The translations under genes were made by a program, and so were the position numbers. Positions 1 to 8,184 of a stretch of 64,000 nucleotides of DNA are shown here, in pieces. The stretch is from Chryseobacterium jejuense (GTDB lineage: Bacteria > Bacteroidota > Bacteroidia > Flavobacteriales > Weeksellaceae): assembly GCF_017877355.1 (NCBI RefSeq), contig NZ_JAGIPR010000003.1, forward strand, positions 248,001 to 312,000. Direction: 5' to 3'. Within the stretch, counting starts at the first letter, position 1. Each line of letters begins with the position of its first letter. The notes below the pieces were generated by a model. The model worked only from the letters and a program-made list of their open reading frames with translations. It ran no database searches and was not told the DNA's origin.

Positions 1-256
1 TACCATCTAAAAGAGATCCTTTGTATTTGAATTTTGCTTCAGCTTTTGAAATGGATATTCTTGAGGAAGTGGCAGAAATATCACAGTTTAAAGAAAGACC
101 GGATGTTGTTTTTACTTTATTTAAACCACTGATGTATTGAATGTCAAAAATATCAAGAACATCCCTCTTCACAGAACATGGTGATAATGAAAACACCAGT
201 ATAAGCATCGTAATGATTGCTTTATACGTCTTGATATGGATTTTGGTGCCTGACAT
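1..256 (-). CDS. N-terminal part of a small secreted or membrane-anchored protein (cut by window edge)
   Basis: An open frame begins at an ATG at 254-256 on the minus strand and stays open to base 1, so only the first 85 codons are visible. After a basic N-terminus (about residues 1-12, with Lys and His) there is a hydrophobic stretch around residues 13-24 (I-I-T-M-L-I-L-V-F-S-L) that ends in a Ser-Pro-Cys. This could be a signal peptide or a lipoprotein signal, although the residues before the Cys are not a clean lipobox. The rest is polar and rich in Ser, Lys and Ile. It lies just upstream of, and reads away from, the start-proximal DNA of no other gene; the hydrolase stop is 17 bases away in the same direction, so the two are probably co-transcribed. 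Function is not recognisable. Confidence 0.5.
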   Translation of the reverse strand, partial: MSGTKIHIKTYKAIITMLILVFSLSPCSVKRDVLDIFDIQYISGLNKVKTTSGLSLNCDISATSSRISISKAEAKFKYKGSLLDG

Positions 257-273
257 GGCTACAAAACTACACT

Positions 274-1188
274 TTATTTTAATGTAAGCTCAATAAATTT
301 GAAAAATTCATCCTGCTGATCTACAAATAAGTAGTGGGAACAGTTATCGATAAGCTTAAAATTCTTCTTTCCGACAATATTTTTAAGATTGTTAAGTTGT
401 TTTTCTGAAAATATTCCGTCATGTTTTCCATACACCGCAAAAAGAGGAATCCCTTTTCTTTTGATCTCTTTTAAAACGGATGTATTGTCAAGGTTATTCA
501 AAGGTTCATTTTGATAGAATTTAATAGGAGAATTGTGGTTTCTGATATTATTTCTATAGAATTCACTGGCTTCATATTCAGCTCTCAGATTTTTACTTTC
601 CGGAGTAGGGTGAGGCATGTTGAAGAAATTAAGTTTACTGGCAATTTCGTAGCATCTTTTTCGGTAACCAGCAGAATTTTTATCCAGATTTTCTATTTCG
701 GAAATCTCCTGTAGCTGAGCAGCATCATTTTTAAAATGTTCTTTGGCCTGTTTTAAAATATGATCGTAGGTTTTCTGCTGGGTAAATAATGCACCCACAA
801 GGGTAAGAGTCTGTACCTTTTCCGGAAATTCGTTAGTAAATAAAGTGCCGATGATTCCTCCAAAACTATGGGCAAGAATATGTGCTTTTTTAATATGATA
901 AGTGTTGTAAAGCTGATTCAGATCTTCAAAACTTTCTTTGAAGGTCATTATTGCATTTTCATCTTTGGATCGTCCTTCACCGCGTCTGTCGTATACAATG
1001 ACGTAAAAACCTTTGTCAGCAAGTTTTTGAGCTGTAGTTCCTTCAAATAGAGTAGCATTTCCACTTGGTCCGCCATGAATAAAAATAACAGCAGGATTCT
1101 GTTGGTTTCCATACGCTTTAGAATAGATATTTTGTGCATCTGTGGTAATTAAGAATAAAGAAAATAGAAGGAATAAAAGTGATTTCAT
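274..1188 (-). CDS. Alpha/beta-fold hydrolase, secreted (proline iminopeptidase-like)
   Basis: The 304-residue product starts with a signal peptide (hydrophobic residues 4-16, likely cleavage after T-D-A-Q near residue 19), so it acts in the periplasm or outside. The oxyanion-hole motif H-G-G-P-S-G is at 38-43. The nucleophile elbow A-H-S-F-G-G places the catalytic Ser at 108. An Asp at about 257 (K-H-D-G) and a His at about 285 (C-S-H-Y) complete the triad. The family splits esters or small peptides; the H-G-G-P signature is typical of proline iminopeptidase relatives, but the true substrate cannot be read from sequence. Length is normal and nothing is missing. Confidence 0.85.
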   Translation of the reverse strand: MKSLLFLLFSLFLITTDAQNIYSKAYGNQQNPAVIFIHGGPSGNATLFEGTTAQKLADKGFYVIVYDRRGEGRSKDENAIMTFKESFEDLNQLYNTYHIKKAHILAHSFGGIIGTLFTNEFPEKVQTLTLVGALFTQQKTYDHILKQAKEHFKNDAAQLQEISEIENLDKNSAGYRKRCYEIASKLNFFNMPHPTPESKNLRAEYEASEFYRNNIRNHNSPIKFYQNEPLNNLDNTSVLKEIKRKGIPLFAVYGKHDGIFSEKQLNNLKNIVGKKNFKLIDNCSHYLFVDQQDEFFKFIELTLK

Positions 1189-1522
1189 GGCTGATATTTG
1201 GAGCTGCTAATCTAGTTAATATTCCTGGAGTATTGAATGAAAAGTTGTTTGTGGAGGAATAATGTAAACCATCCCGTCAAAAATTCTTTGAATTTTCACC
1301 ACCACTCCAGGGGAGTGGAATTTTTGTATCTTCAATTGAGATTTTCAGAATCATTGGGAAAAATAATCTATTAATTAAAAAGTTTTTGAGAAGTTCTTTC
1401 GCATTCAATAAACTTCCTTCTTCCAGCCTCCATCTTCCTTTCCTAAAAAATCTTCCCTACTGACTAACAGTTGTCACAATCCTGTCTTATCTTTATCCCG
1501 TTAAACCAAAACAGATACATCA
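1189..1522. other. Intergenic stretch with a heptamer array
   Basis: This 334-base gap separates the divergently read hydrolase and glycosylase genes. I see no convincing reading frame. A short array of 7-base units (cttcctt, cttccag, cctccat, cttcctt) occupies about 1413-1440 and belongs to the heptamer family described among the repeats. The promoter for the glycosylase probably lies in 1465-1505, where a ttg and a TATCTTTA (one mismatch to TAnnTTTG) are visible. Confidence 0.5.
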
Positions 1523-2083
1523 ATGAGTTATTGCTTAGCCATAGACGGAATGCAGCCTGAGAGCAGAAAAGAATTACACAAAAACTACCATGATAACTAT
1601 TATGGATTTCCGATTCATGATGATAATGAACTGTTTGGAAGGCTTATTCTGGAGATCAATCAGGCTGGTTTAAGTTGGGAGACGGTTTTAAAGAAAGAAG
1701 AAAGCTTCAGGAAAGCTTATGATAATTTTGATATTAAAACAATAGCATCCTATACGGAAGAAGATCGGGAAAGACTTTTAAGTGACAGCGGGATTATCCG
1801 AAATAAACTCAAGGTGAATGCAGCTATTGAAAATGCAAAAACAATCATTGAGTTGCAAAAAGACTTTGGTTCTTTTGAAAAATGGATAGAGCATCATCAT
1901 CCTAAAACATTGCCGGAATGGATGAAATTGTTCAAAAAAACCTTCAAATTTACAGGCGGTGAGATTGTGAACGAATTTCTGATGAGTACAGGCTATCTGA
2001 AGGGAGCGCATCATGAAACCTGTCCGATTCATGCCAAAGTTCTGGATCAAAAACCTTTGTGGAGAGAAATAGAAAAAAATTAA
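1523..2083 (+). CDS. tag: DNA-3-methyladenine glycosylase I
   Basis: The 186-residue protein belongs to the TAG family, which excises 3-methyladenine from alkylated DNA as the first step of base-excision repair. The zinc 'snap' ligands of the family are visible: Cys4, the His of Y-H-D-N (residue 23), and H163/C167 in G-A-H-H-E-T-C. The central L-S-W-E-T motif around 50-54 is part of the base-binding pocket. Length matches the family (about 185-190). It stands alone, with no ada-type gene beside it. The start is the only ATG in frame near the conserved N-terminal Cys4. Confidence 0.93.
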   Translation: MSYCLAIDGMQPESRKELHKNYHDNYYGFPIHDDNELFGRLILEINQAGLSWETVLKKEESFRKAYDNFDIKTIASYTEEDRERLLSDSGIIRNKLKVNAAIENAKTIIELQKDFGSFEKWIEHHHPKTLPEWMKLFKKTFKFTGGEIVNEFLMSTGYLKGAHHETCPIHAKVLDQKPLWREIEKN

Positions 2084-2166
2084 AACCGTCTTTACTCGGA
2101 TATAAACCCACAAAAGTTACAAAAGTTTATCCTGAATTCTTTTGTGACTTTTGTGGGTTGAAAATA

Positions 2167-2547
2167 TTATTCTTTGCTGTTGTTTTCTTTTTGAATAAGT
2201 GATTGATGCTCTATTCCCCATTTTTCAAACTCAAGAATAATCGGTTTCAGCTTATAACCAATTTCCGTCAATTCATATTCTACCCGTGGCGGAACTTCAG
2301 CATACACGGTTCTGGTAATAATCTTATCTTCCTCCAGCCTGCGAAGCTGAAGGGTAAGCATACGCTCTGTAATGTTCTGAAGCCTTTTCTTAAGTTCTCC
2401 GAATCTCATTTTACCATTAATGAGATAACAGCAGATAGCAATTGTCCATTGCCCGCCGATAATATTTGATGCATAAACCTCCGGACATTCGTCTGCAAGA
2501 GCTTTTTTATTGGCAAAGTTGGTTGATGTTTCCTTTATTTTAGTCAT
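2167..2547 (-). CDS. HxlR-family winged-helix transcriptional regulator
   Basis: A 126-residue HxlR/MarR-like repressor type. After a polar N-terminus, Cys19 (D-E-C-P) sits where many HxlR proteins carry a redox- or quinone-reactive cysteine. The HTH covers residues about 36-70 (G-Q-W-T-I...L-K-K-R-L-Q-N-I-T-E-R-M-L-T) and the wing follows (V-P-P-R-V-E-Y-E-L-T). It is divergent from a quinone-reductase-like gene, with an 11-bp inverted repeat between them, so it most likely controls that gene and itself in response to electrophiles or oxidants. The pairing of HxlR with NAD(P)H:quinone oxidoreductase is common; the inducer is inferred. Confidence 0.88.
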   Translation of the reverse strand: MTKIKETSTNFANKKALADECPEVYASNIIGGQWTIAICCYLINGKMRFGELKKRLQNITERMLTLQLRRLEEDKIITRTVYAEVPPRVEYELTEIGYKLKPIILEFEKWGIEHQSLIQKENNSKE

Positions 2548-2548
2548 T

Positions 2549-2602
2549 ACTTACATTTTTTATAGTACCCTACAATTGGTTGCTAATGTACAAAATGTAA
2601 GT
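2549..2602. promoter_or_regulatory. Inverted-repeat operator between HxlR regulator and oxidoreductase
   Basis: The 11-mer acttacatttt at 2549-2559 recurs as its exact reverse complement at 2592-2602, with 32 bases between. One arm touches the regulator start and the other lies just upstream of the oxidoreductase promoter. This arrangement suits binding of HxlR dimers to both promoters. Confidence 0.6.
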
Positions 2603-2611
2603 TACGTATCG

Positions 2612-2619
2612 TAATTTTG
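2612..2619 (+). promoter_or_regulatory. Bacteroidota -7 element (TAATTTTG)
   Basis: An exact match to TAnnTTTG lies 20 bases before the oxidoreductase ATG and 10 bases after the right arm of the inverted repeat, so a bound repressor would block it. Confidence 0.5.
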
Positions 2620-2638
2620 CGATAGAAATTTAAACATA

Positions 2639-3169
2639 ATGAAGACTTTAGTAATTGTAACACACCCTGAAATTGAAAAATCAGTCATCAATAAAAGATG
2701 GACTGAAGAATTGGAAAAATATCCTGAAAAATATACCGTTCATCAATTATACAAAGCGTATCCCGATGGGAAAATTAATGTAGCCAAAGAACAGGAGCTG
2801 ATGGAATCTTATGATAAAATTGTATTCCAGTTTCCTTTTTACTGGTTCAGCAGTCCGCCACTTTTAAAGCAATGGCTGGATGAGGTGGTTTTATATGATT
2901 GGGCCTATGGGAGCAACAGTGGGTATAAACTGGCCGGAAAAAAAATGACTTTGGCAGTAACTGCCGGAATTGATGATGATGAATATTCTGCATCGGGAAA
3001 ATATAAATATACGATGAAGGAATTGTTCAGACCTTATGAACTGACCTTTGATTATATTAAGGCACAATATGAGGACCCATTCGTTTATTATGGCATCGAG
3101 CGTGATTCTTCAGATGAGTGGATTGAAAAGAGTATTCCCATGTATCTGGAGTTTTTGGATAACTTGTAA
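2639..3169 (+). CDS. NAD(P)H-dependent flavin oxidoreductase (KefF/MdaB/NQO1-like)
   Basis: This 176-residue flavodoxin-fold protein fits the two-electron quinone/azo reductases. The N-terminal strand and loop M-K-T-L-V-I-V-T-H-P form the flavin-phosphate site. The segment around residues 64-80 (F-Q-F-P-F-Y-W-F-S-S-P-P-L-L-K-Q-W) is the family hallmark that packs against the isoalloxazine and the dimer partner. Such enzymes reduce quinones or electrophiles in the cytosol and protect against redox cycling. The gene is divergent from the HxlR regulator and probably repressed by it. Length is typical. The exact substrate cannot be deduced. Confidence 0.88.
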   Translation: MKTLVIVTHPEIEKSVINKRWTEELEKYPEKYTVHQLYKAYPDGKINVAKEQELMESYDKIVFQFPFYWFSSPPLLKQWLDEVVLYDWAYGSNSGYKLAGKKMTLAVTAGIDDDEYSASGKYKYTMKELFRPYELTFDYIKAQYEDPFVYYGIERDSSDEWIEKSIPMYLEFLDNL

Positions 3170-3213
3170 TAAGTTCTAAAGTAAAGTTGGATTTGATTTA
3201 AAATAAGTTCAAC

Positions 3214-3666
3214 TTACTTTTGTATGTATTCAAAAGGTTCAACATTCCAGTCCTGCAAATATTTTTTTATAGTAGCACTGTCAATATTAAAAGGAACGTC
3301 CTGATATTTCCATCCTTTTTCAGGAACCTTTAAATCTATAAGATAGTTTTCTATAGAGTAGATGCCAAGAACTTTTACATTTTTAGGTTTTATGGAATCG
3401 AAAATGATAAGGAATTTATCTCCTTTTTTGTAAGAAAAATTTGTGGTTTTAAAGTAGAATTTGTTGTTAACCCAATATTTATAATCTGTTCCCACACCGT
3501 TGTTATTTTTTTGATGCCAGTCTGTGGTAGCTTCTCCTATTGTATATTTAGGATTTTTAAGCATTTTTTTTACCCATAAATTCTCATCAATCATTCCATA
3601 TAAGATAAATGAAGCAGTTATTATCAGTAGAATAATGTGAAACTTATCTTTAATATATTTTACCAT
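3214..3666 (-). CDS. Small membrane-anchored protein of unknown function
   Basis: A 150-residue product with one hydrophobic segment at about residues 10-27 (H-I-I-L-L-I-I-T-A-S-F-I-L-Y-G-M-I) after a Lys-rich start, which suggests an inner-membrane anchor with the rest outside the cytoplasm. The remainder holds many Tyr, Lys and Asn and short beta-prone stretches (Y-K-Y-W-V-N-N-K-F-Y-F, K-F-L-I-I-F-D-S-I-K-P). No family motif is recognised. It is convergent with the oxidoreductase, and the next gene (start 4227) lies upstream in the same direction with a 60-base gap, so it may share its transcript. Confidence 0.7.
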   Translation of the reverse strand: MVKYIKDKFHIILLIITASFILYGMIDENLWVKKMLKNPKYTIGEATTDWHQKNNNGVGTDYKYWVNNKFYFKTTNFSYKKGDKFLIIFDSIKPKNVKVLGIYSIENYLIDLKVPEKGWKYQDVPFNIDSATIKKYLQDWNVEPFEYIQK

Positions 3667-3726
3667 GGATTTTTAGTAGATAGAACCTGTTAAATTATAA
3701 GTTTAATATGAAAAAATATCAGTTAT

Positions 3727-4227
3727 TTATTCTGGATTTAAAACCCTGTTAATCCTTTTCTCTGCCTCTTCTTTCGTAATTCCATTATAGAAATCATCTA
3801 CAAAAGGATGTTCATAGCTTTGATGCGGGAAAACAAACGGACGCCCGATGGTATTGTCTACCAAGACTGTTGTAGGAATACTTTCAGAAAAATCATAGTC
3901 GGGCAGATAGGTATTAAGCCATCCGAAATATTCAGCTTTGAATTCTTTATTATCGTAATTTTCGATGTATTCGGTATAGCTCTTTTCACTTAAAGAAACC
4001 CAGACTCCATAATCAAGATCCCTGCAGTCATCGGTAACTTCCTGTATTAAAACAGCCCGAATAAATCTATTGGTTTCTTCAGGGCTCTCAACAATACACA
4101 GATCTGGAGTGAGCTTTGCATTTTTCATTTCTACGTCATAAAGGCAAGAGTAAAAATAAGGAGCATTATAAGCTAGAGCAGGCCAGTCTTCTTTTTCTTC
4201 ACCGCAGCATTCACAGATGTATTTCAT
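3727..4227 (-). CDS. DUF2199-type protein with N-terminal Cys cluster
   Basis: The 166-residue product opens with C-E-C-C (residues 5-8), a short metal-knuckle-like cluster, followed by a conserved acidic/aromatic region (P-A-L-A-Y-N-A-P, W-V-S-L-S-E-K-S) and a C-terminal H-P-F-V-D-D-F-Y-N-G motif. This layout matches the DUF2199 family as I know it, a widespread cytosolic family with no assigned biochemistry. The cysteines could bind zinc, but this is inference. No partner gene gives a hint. Confidence 0.75.
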   Translation of the reverse strand: MKYICECCGEEKEDWPALAYNAPYFYSCLYDVEMKNAKLTPDLCIVESPEETNRFIRAVLIQEVTDDCRDLDYGVWVSLSEKSYTEYIENYDNKEFKAEYFGWLNTYLPDYDFSESIPTTVLVDNTIGRPFVFPHQSYEHPFVDDFYNGITKEEAEKRINRVLNPE

Positions 4228-4265
4228 GATTCATTTTGCTTTTCAGCTAAAATACTTAAAAATCC

Positions 4266-5852
4266 TTATCCTACCGTAGGCGTATCCTTTTCCTTCAGTA
4301 TTTTTTTCTCCTTCATGATAAGCATCATGCGTTCATACTTGTATTTCTCCCAATCAAACTGGTTCAGAAAGTCAAGGGCAGACTGAAAGCCTCTGTTGAA
4401 AAGGTCTTCTTTCTCTTCTTTTTTCATAAAGAAATTGAGCCAGCTGCTGGCCCCACAGTTAACGGTTTGGATGCTGTAAAGGCGGTAGAAACTATGTTTG
4501 GTAAGAAAAATCTTATCATTGAATCCCTGTAAAGTACTGATGATATTTCCTGCATAGGTGAAAGGCGTTTTGAGAATTTCCTCACTGGTTTTCCCCTTTT
4601 CAGAAAGAAGATCAGAATCATTGGTCAGCTGCACCCCAAAAAGAGGCATTCTCGGGTAAAAAACTTCATCTGCATGAAACAGATCAATGGGAAAGTTGGA
4701 AATACTGCCGCCATCAATGAAAATACCGACAGGATTAATATCTTCCTTTTTCGTATTCATCCAGAATTTCCAGGCGTATTTCACAGAATCTTCATCCTTA
4801 TCGATTCTCTTCTGGAATGGCTCAAAGAAAAAAGGAACAGACATAGAGGCTCTTACAAATTCTGCCGGGCTGATGTGCTTCAGTTCCTCTTCAGACCAGT
4901 ATAAATTGGCCATAGTAGGTAATTCTACCTTTATTTTAGCATTGATGTCTGTAGTAATCACAACATATTCAGACCGGAGAAGGTAAAATGGGTTGTTTTT
5001 ATAATAATCGTTATTAACGGCACTGTCATAATAGATTTTATACCTTGTCTGATCGATATGTTCCAGATTTTTAGCCCTGATTTTTTCAATACCTGCTAAA
5101 GTGATGTTATAATATTCCTGCCCGTTTCCATAGCGGTAGTTGAGGTTCAGATCCTGCTCCTTTTGTACAAATTTGTCATTAAGATTCGCTACCGTTTTGA
5201 TTCCAAAATTATCCAGAGCAGTTTTCATGGTATTCAGGAAAACATTTCCCGGGTTAAGCCCACTGTTTTCTTTTCTGAAGTTGTTGTATAATTTTTTGAT
5301 ACAGAGAAAAAGGATAATCGCTGGAATCAAAGGAATTAAAAACATCAGTTTAGCGCTCAGAATGCTTTCTGAAGGAACTGCAAAAGGAATACTGACAAGA
5401 ATAATAAATAAAATGGCTGCAATAATAGCATTGATCTTAAAGAAATTCTTATTGTTCAACATTCCGTGCAGGGTTGTTTTTACATATGTTTTCCCATCCA
5501 TAAAATCAGCAAAATCCCAGCTGAAAAGAATATCTTTGATCAATTCACTTTTAGGTTCTTCTTTGGTTTTACAGGCTGCGATAAGCATGGTATTAATGGC
5601 TCCGGCGCTGGTTCCTGCCACTTTCAAAAAGCGGATTCCAAAGATTTCCAATCCATAAAGATAGCCCACCAAGGCGCTTCCCCAGACTCCGCCGCCCTCC
5701 TGTACAAATTCTATATACTGATTACCTTCTGCATCCAAAAGATCAGAAAATTCTTTGGCAGAAATATTCCCGTGTAAAGCAACAAGTTTATCTTTAGATG
5801 CCTGCGAAAGAGAATTATCTTCCAGAATTTTGTTGAGGTTTTCAGTTTTCAT
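4266..5852 (-). CDS. Patatin-like phospholipase with internal membrane hairpin
   Basis: A 528-residue patatin-domain acyl hydrolase. The glycine-rich oxyanion loop (G-G-G-V-W-G, about residues 53-58) precedes the nucleophile elbow G-T-S-A-G with Ser82, and the dyad Asp is in D-G-G at about 380. Between them, near residues 138-188, lie two strongly hydrophobic segments (A-I-I-A-A-I-L-F-I-I-L-V and F-L-I-P-L-I-P-A-I-I-L-F-L), so a membrane hairpin interrupts the catalytic domain and would anchor it at the bilayer. The family cleaves phospholipids. I chose the ATG at 5852; a GTG seven codons upstream is open but less likely. The C-terminus is Lys/Glu-rich. Confidence 0.87.
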   Translation of the reverse strand: MKTENLNKILEDNSLSQASKDKLVALHGNISAKEFSDLLDAEGNQYIEFVQEGGGVWGSALVGYLYGLEIFGIRFLKVAGTSAGAINTMLIAACKTKEEPKSELIKDILFSWDFADFMDGKTYVKTTLHGMLNNKNFFKINAIIAAILFIILVSIPFAVPSESILSAKLMFLIPLIPAIILFLCIKKLYNNFRKENSGLNPGNVFLNTMKTALDNFGIKTVANLNDKFVQKEQDLNLNYRYGNGQEYYNITLAGIEKIRAKNLEHIDQTRYKIYYDSAVNNDYYKNNPFYLLRSEYVVITTDINAKIKVELPTMANLYWSEEELKHISPAEFVRASMSVPFFFEPFQKRIDKDEDSVKYAWKFWMNTKKEDINPVGIFIDGGSISNFPIDLFHADEVFYPRMPLFGVQLTNDSDLLSEKGKTSEEILKTPFTYAGNIISTLQGFNDKIFLTKHSFYRLYSIQTVNCGASSWLNFFMKKEEKEDLFNRGFQSALDFLNQFDWEKYKYERMMLIMKEKKILKEKDTPTVG

Positions 5853-6117
5853 AGTCTCGGATTTTCTGGTCACAACATTTCGTCATTGCGAACCGAAAGT
5901 AAAGCAATCTCTAAATTACTATTTATTTGGAAACCGTAGGATTGTTTTATCGTAAAGATTAATAATGTCCTGGATTTACATCAAGGGCAGAAATTAAAGA
6001 CTTTCATAAAGATATTATGAGATGAGATTCTCGCAAATCAAGGAGATTAAGCAGATTTCCATAATCATCTGCGTAATCCGTTAAATCTATGGGAAATAGA
6101 ATTCAGCAGTATCCTGT

Positions 6118-7017
6118 TTACCATTGTCTGCGCCTCACATAGATAAACGTACTGACAACAACCAATGCCATGCCTCCTATTGTAAAGTAATAGCCATATT
6201 TATGATGAAGCTCAGGCATATTATCAAAATTCATCCCATAAACTCCGGCAATAAAAGTAATCGGTAAGAAGTATACCGAATAAATAGCCAAAACTTTCAT
6301 CACCTGATTGGCCTTCTGGTCCGAAAGAGCCAGAAACATCGAAATAAGGTTGGTAATCTGAATATTTAGATGATCAAAATCGGCCACTACATCCTTATGT
6401 TTATCCTTTAAATCTACAATTTCAGAATCCTGTAGGTTCAATAGTTTAAACTTGTCGATGGCATCCGTAGAAATAACCAAAACCCTTGAATTAAGTCCGG
6501 ATTTTCTTTTCAGTTTGTACAGCCTTCGGATCTGACTGGTATGATTGGTATTCTTAAGGAAGATCTCATTTTCAATATTATCCATAGTTTCCAATAAGCT
6601 TATGGACTCATCATCAAAGCTTTTCATAATTAATATCGCTATCATTAAAGCTACTTTCTGAGGAGTTATCTCTTCCTGGGTGAGTGTTAGCTTTTTCTTG
6701 GTTTCAGAAATACTTCTGGTTTTCATTCTGTGAATGGTGATAATGGTTTTATCCAGAATGAAAATCGCAATTTTTGTACTGATATCACTGATGGTGTTCA
6801 GGTTTTTTCTTTCCAGTTCAGTACTTTCACGGAGAAGAAAGAATTTTACATTCCCATCTTCTTCATATTTGGGAAGGTGATTGGGATCTATGGTATCTTC
6901 CAGAAGAAGATTGTTGATTTCGTATCGTTCATGAAGGAATTTCAGGTCTTCTGCAGTAGGAGCCTCTACATCTACCCATTCGCAGTGGGTGCTTCTGTAT
7001 ATTGTATCAATTGGCAT
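6118..7017 (-). CDS. corA: CorA-family divalent metal-ion transporter
   Basis: A 299-residue CorA/MIT protein that moves Mg2+ (or Co2+/Ni2+) across the inner membrane as a pentamer. The N-terminal cytosolic alpha/beta domain is followed by long charged helices (about 120-230) and two C-terminal membrane helices. The signature G-M-N is at about 261-263, at the end of the first membrane helix, in the context V-Y-G-M-N-F-D-N-M-P-E. The second helix ends in a basic R-R-R-Q-W. All signature residues are intact. It is divergent from the ketosynthase gene with 72 bases between the starts. Confidence 0.92.
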   Translation of the reverse strand: MPIDTIYRSTHCEWVDVEAPTAEDLKFLHERYEINNLLLEDTIDPNHLPKYEEDGNVKFFLLRESTELERKNLNTISDISTKIAIFILDKTIITIHRMKTRSISETKKKLTLTQEEITPQKVALMIAILIMKSFDDESISLLETMDNIENEIFLKNTNHTSQIRRLYKLKRKSGLNSRVLVISTDAIDKFKLLNLQDSEIVDLKDKHKDVVADFDHLNIQITNLISMFLALSDQKANQVMKVLAIYSVYFLPITFIAGVYGMNFDNMPELHHKYGYYFTIGGMALVVVSTFIYVRRRQW

Positions 7018-7036
7018 AAAGTAAAAATACTAATAT

Positions 7037-7071
7037 TTTGAAATACTATGTTTTAAATAAGTTTATCTTTG
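7037..7071 (+). promoter_or_regulatory. Likely promoter of the ketosynthase gene
   Basis: TTTG at 7037-7040 and TATCTTTG at 7064-7071 match the Bacteroidota -33 and -7 elements. The spacing of 23 bases is slightly long. The -7 box ends 18 bases before the ATG. Confidence 0.4.
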
Positions 7072-7089
7072 CCAAAATTATAAAACTAT

Positions 7090-8112
7090 ATGATTAAAAG
7101 TACAATAAAAGGTGTGGGATTTTATGTTCCAGATAACGTTGTTACAAATGATGATTTAGCCAAACTAATGACAACCAATGATGAATGGATTACGGAAAGA
7201 ACAGGCATCAAGGAAAGAAGACATAGAAAAAACAGAAATGATTCTCAGGAAACTACCGCTTACTTAGGATTCAAAGCATCAGAAAAAGCGATTGAGAAAG
7301 CAGGTTTAACAGCTAAAGATATTGACTATATTGTGTTTGCAACCCTTTCTCCGGATTATTATTTTCCGGGGTGTGGAGTGTTACTTCAGGATATGCTTGG
7401 GTGTGATACCATCGGAGCATTAGATGTGAGAAACCAATGTTCAGGATTTGTATATTCTGTGAGTGTTGCCAATGCTTTCATTAAGTCAGGAATGTATAAG
7501 AATATCCTTGTTGTAGGTGCAGAGGTTCATTCTTTCGGATTAGATTTTTCTGATGAAGGAAGAGGAGTTTCTGTTATCTTCGGAGATGGGGCAGGAGCTA
7601 TTGTACTCTCAGCAACAGAAGATGAAAATGCAGGAGATATTTTAGCCGTAAATATGCATTCTGAAGGGAAATATGCAGATGAATTGTGTACACAGTTCCC
7701 AGGTTCTAAGTTCGGATGGAGCGACAGAATGAGAAAAGAACCTGAAAATGTAACGAATAAAGAAGTGTATCCTATCATGAACGGAAACTTCGTATTCAAA
7801 CATGCGGTAACCAGATTCCCGGAAACCATGATGGAAGCTTTAAACAAAGCAGGAAAAACAGTAGAAGATCTTGATATGTTCATTCCACACCAGGCCAATC
7901 TGAGAATTGCTCAGTTTGTTCAGCAGAAATTCGGATTGCCGGATGAGAAGATCTTTAATAACATTCAGAAATATGGAAATACTACAGCAGCATCTATTCC
8001 CATTGCTTTAAGTGAAGCAATTGAGCAAGGAAAAATCAAAAAAGGAGATTTAGTTCTTCTTTCAGCTTTCGGAAGTGGATTTACTTGGGGAAGTGTGTTG
8101 TTTGAATATTAA
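7090..8112 (+). CDS. fabH: 3-oxoacyl-ACP synthase III (FabH-type ketosynthase)
   Basis: A 340-residue thiolase-fold condensing enzyme. The catalytic triad is complete: Cys117 in N-Q-C-S-G-F, His267 in P-H-Q-A-N and Asn297 in Y-G-N-T-T-A-A-S. In the family, KAS III joins an acyl-CoA primer to malonyl-ACP to start fatty-acid synthesis. Bacteroidota carry several paralogues, some of which serve pigment or polyketide pathways. This one is not next to an acyl carrier protein or other fab gene, so which role it has cannot be settled here. A strong hairpin follows the stop. Confidence 0.9.
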   Translation: MIKSTIKGVGFYVPDNVVTNDDLAKLMTTNDEWITERTGIKERRHRKNRNDSQETTAYLGFKASEKAIEKAGLTAKDIDYIVFATLSPDYYFPGCGVLLQDMLGCDTIGALDVRNQCSGFVYSVSVANAFIKSGMYKNILVVGAEVHSFGLDFSDEGRGVSVIFGDGAGAIVLSATEDENAGDILAVNMHSEGKYADELCTQFPGSKFGWSDRMRKEPENVTNKEVYPIMNGNFVFKHAVTRFPETMMEALNKAGKTVEDLDMFIPHQANLRIAQFVQQKFGLPDEKIFNNIQKYGNTTAASIPIALSEAIEQGKIKKGDLVLLSAFGSGFTWGSVLFEY

Positions 8113-8141
8113 TCATGTATACCCAATACCAAATAAAAAAA

Positions 8142-8172
8142 CCGCAGAATTTCAATTCTGCGGTTTTTTTAT
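8142..8172. terminator. Bidirectional intrinsic terminator
   Basis: A 10-bp perfect stem (ccgcagaatt / aattctgcgg) at 8142-8163 is flanked by an A-run on the left and a T-run on the right, so it can stop both the ketosynthase transcript and the convergent thioredoxin-like transcript. Confidence 0.8.
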
Positions 8173-8184
8173 TATTAGTATCTG

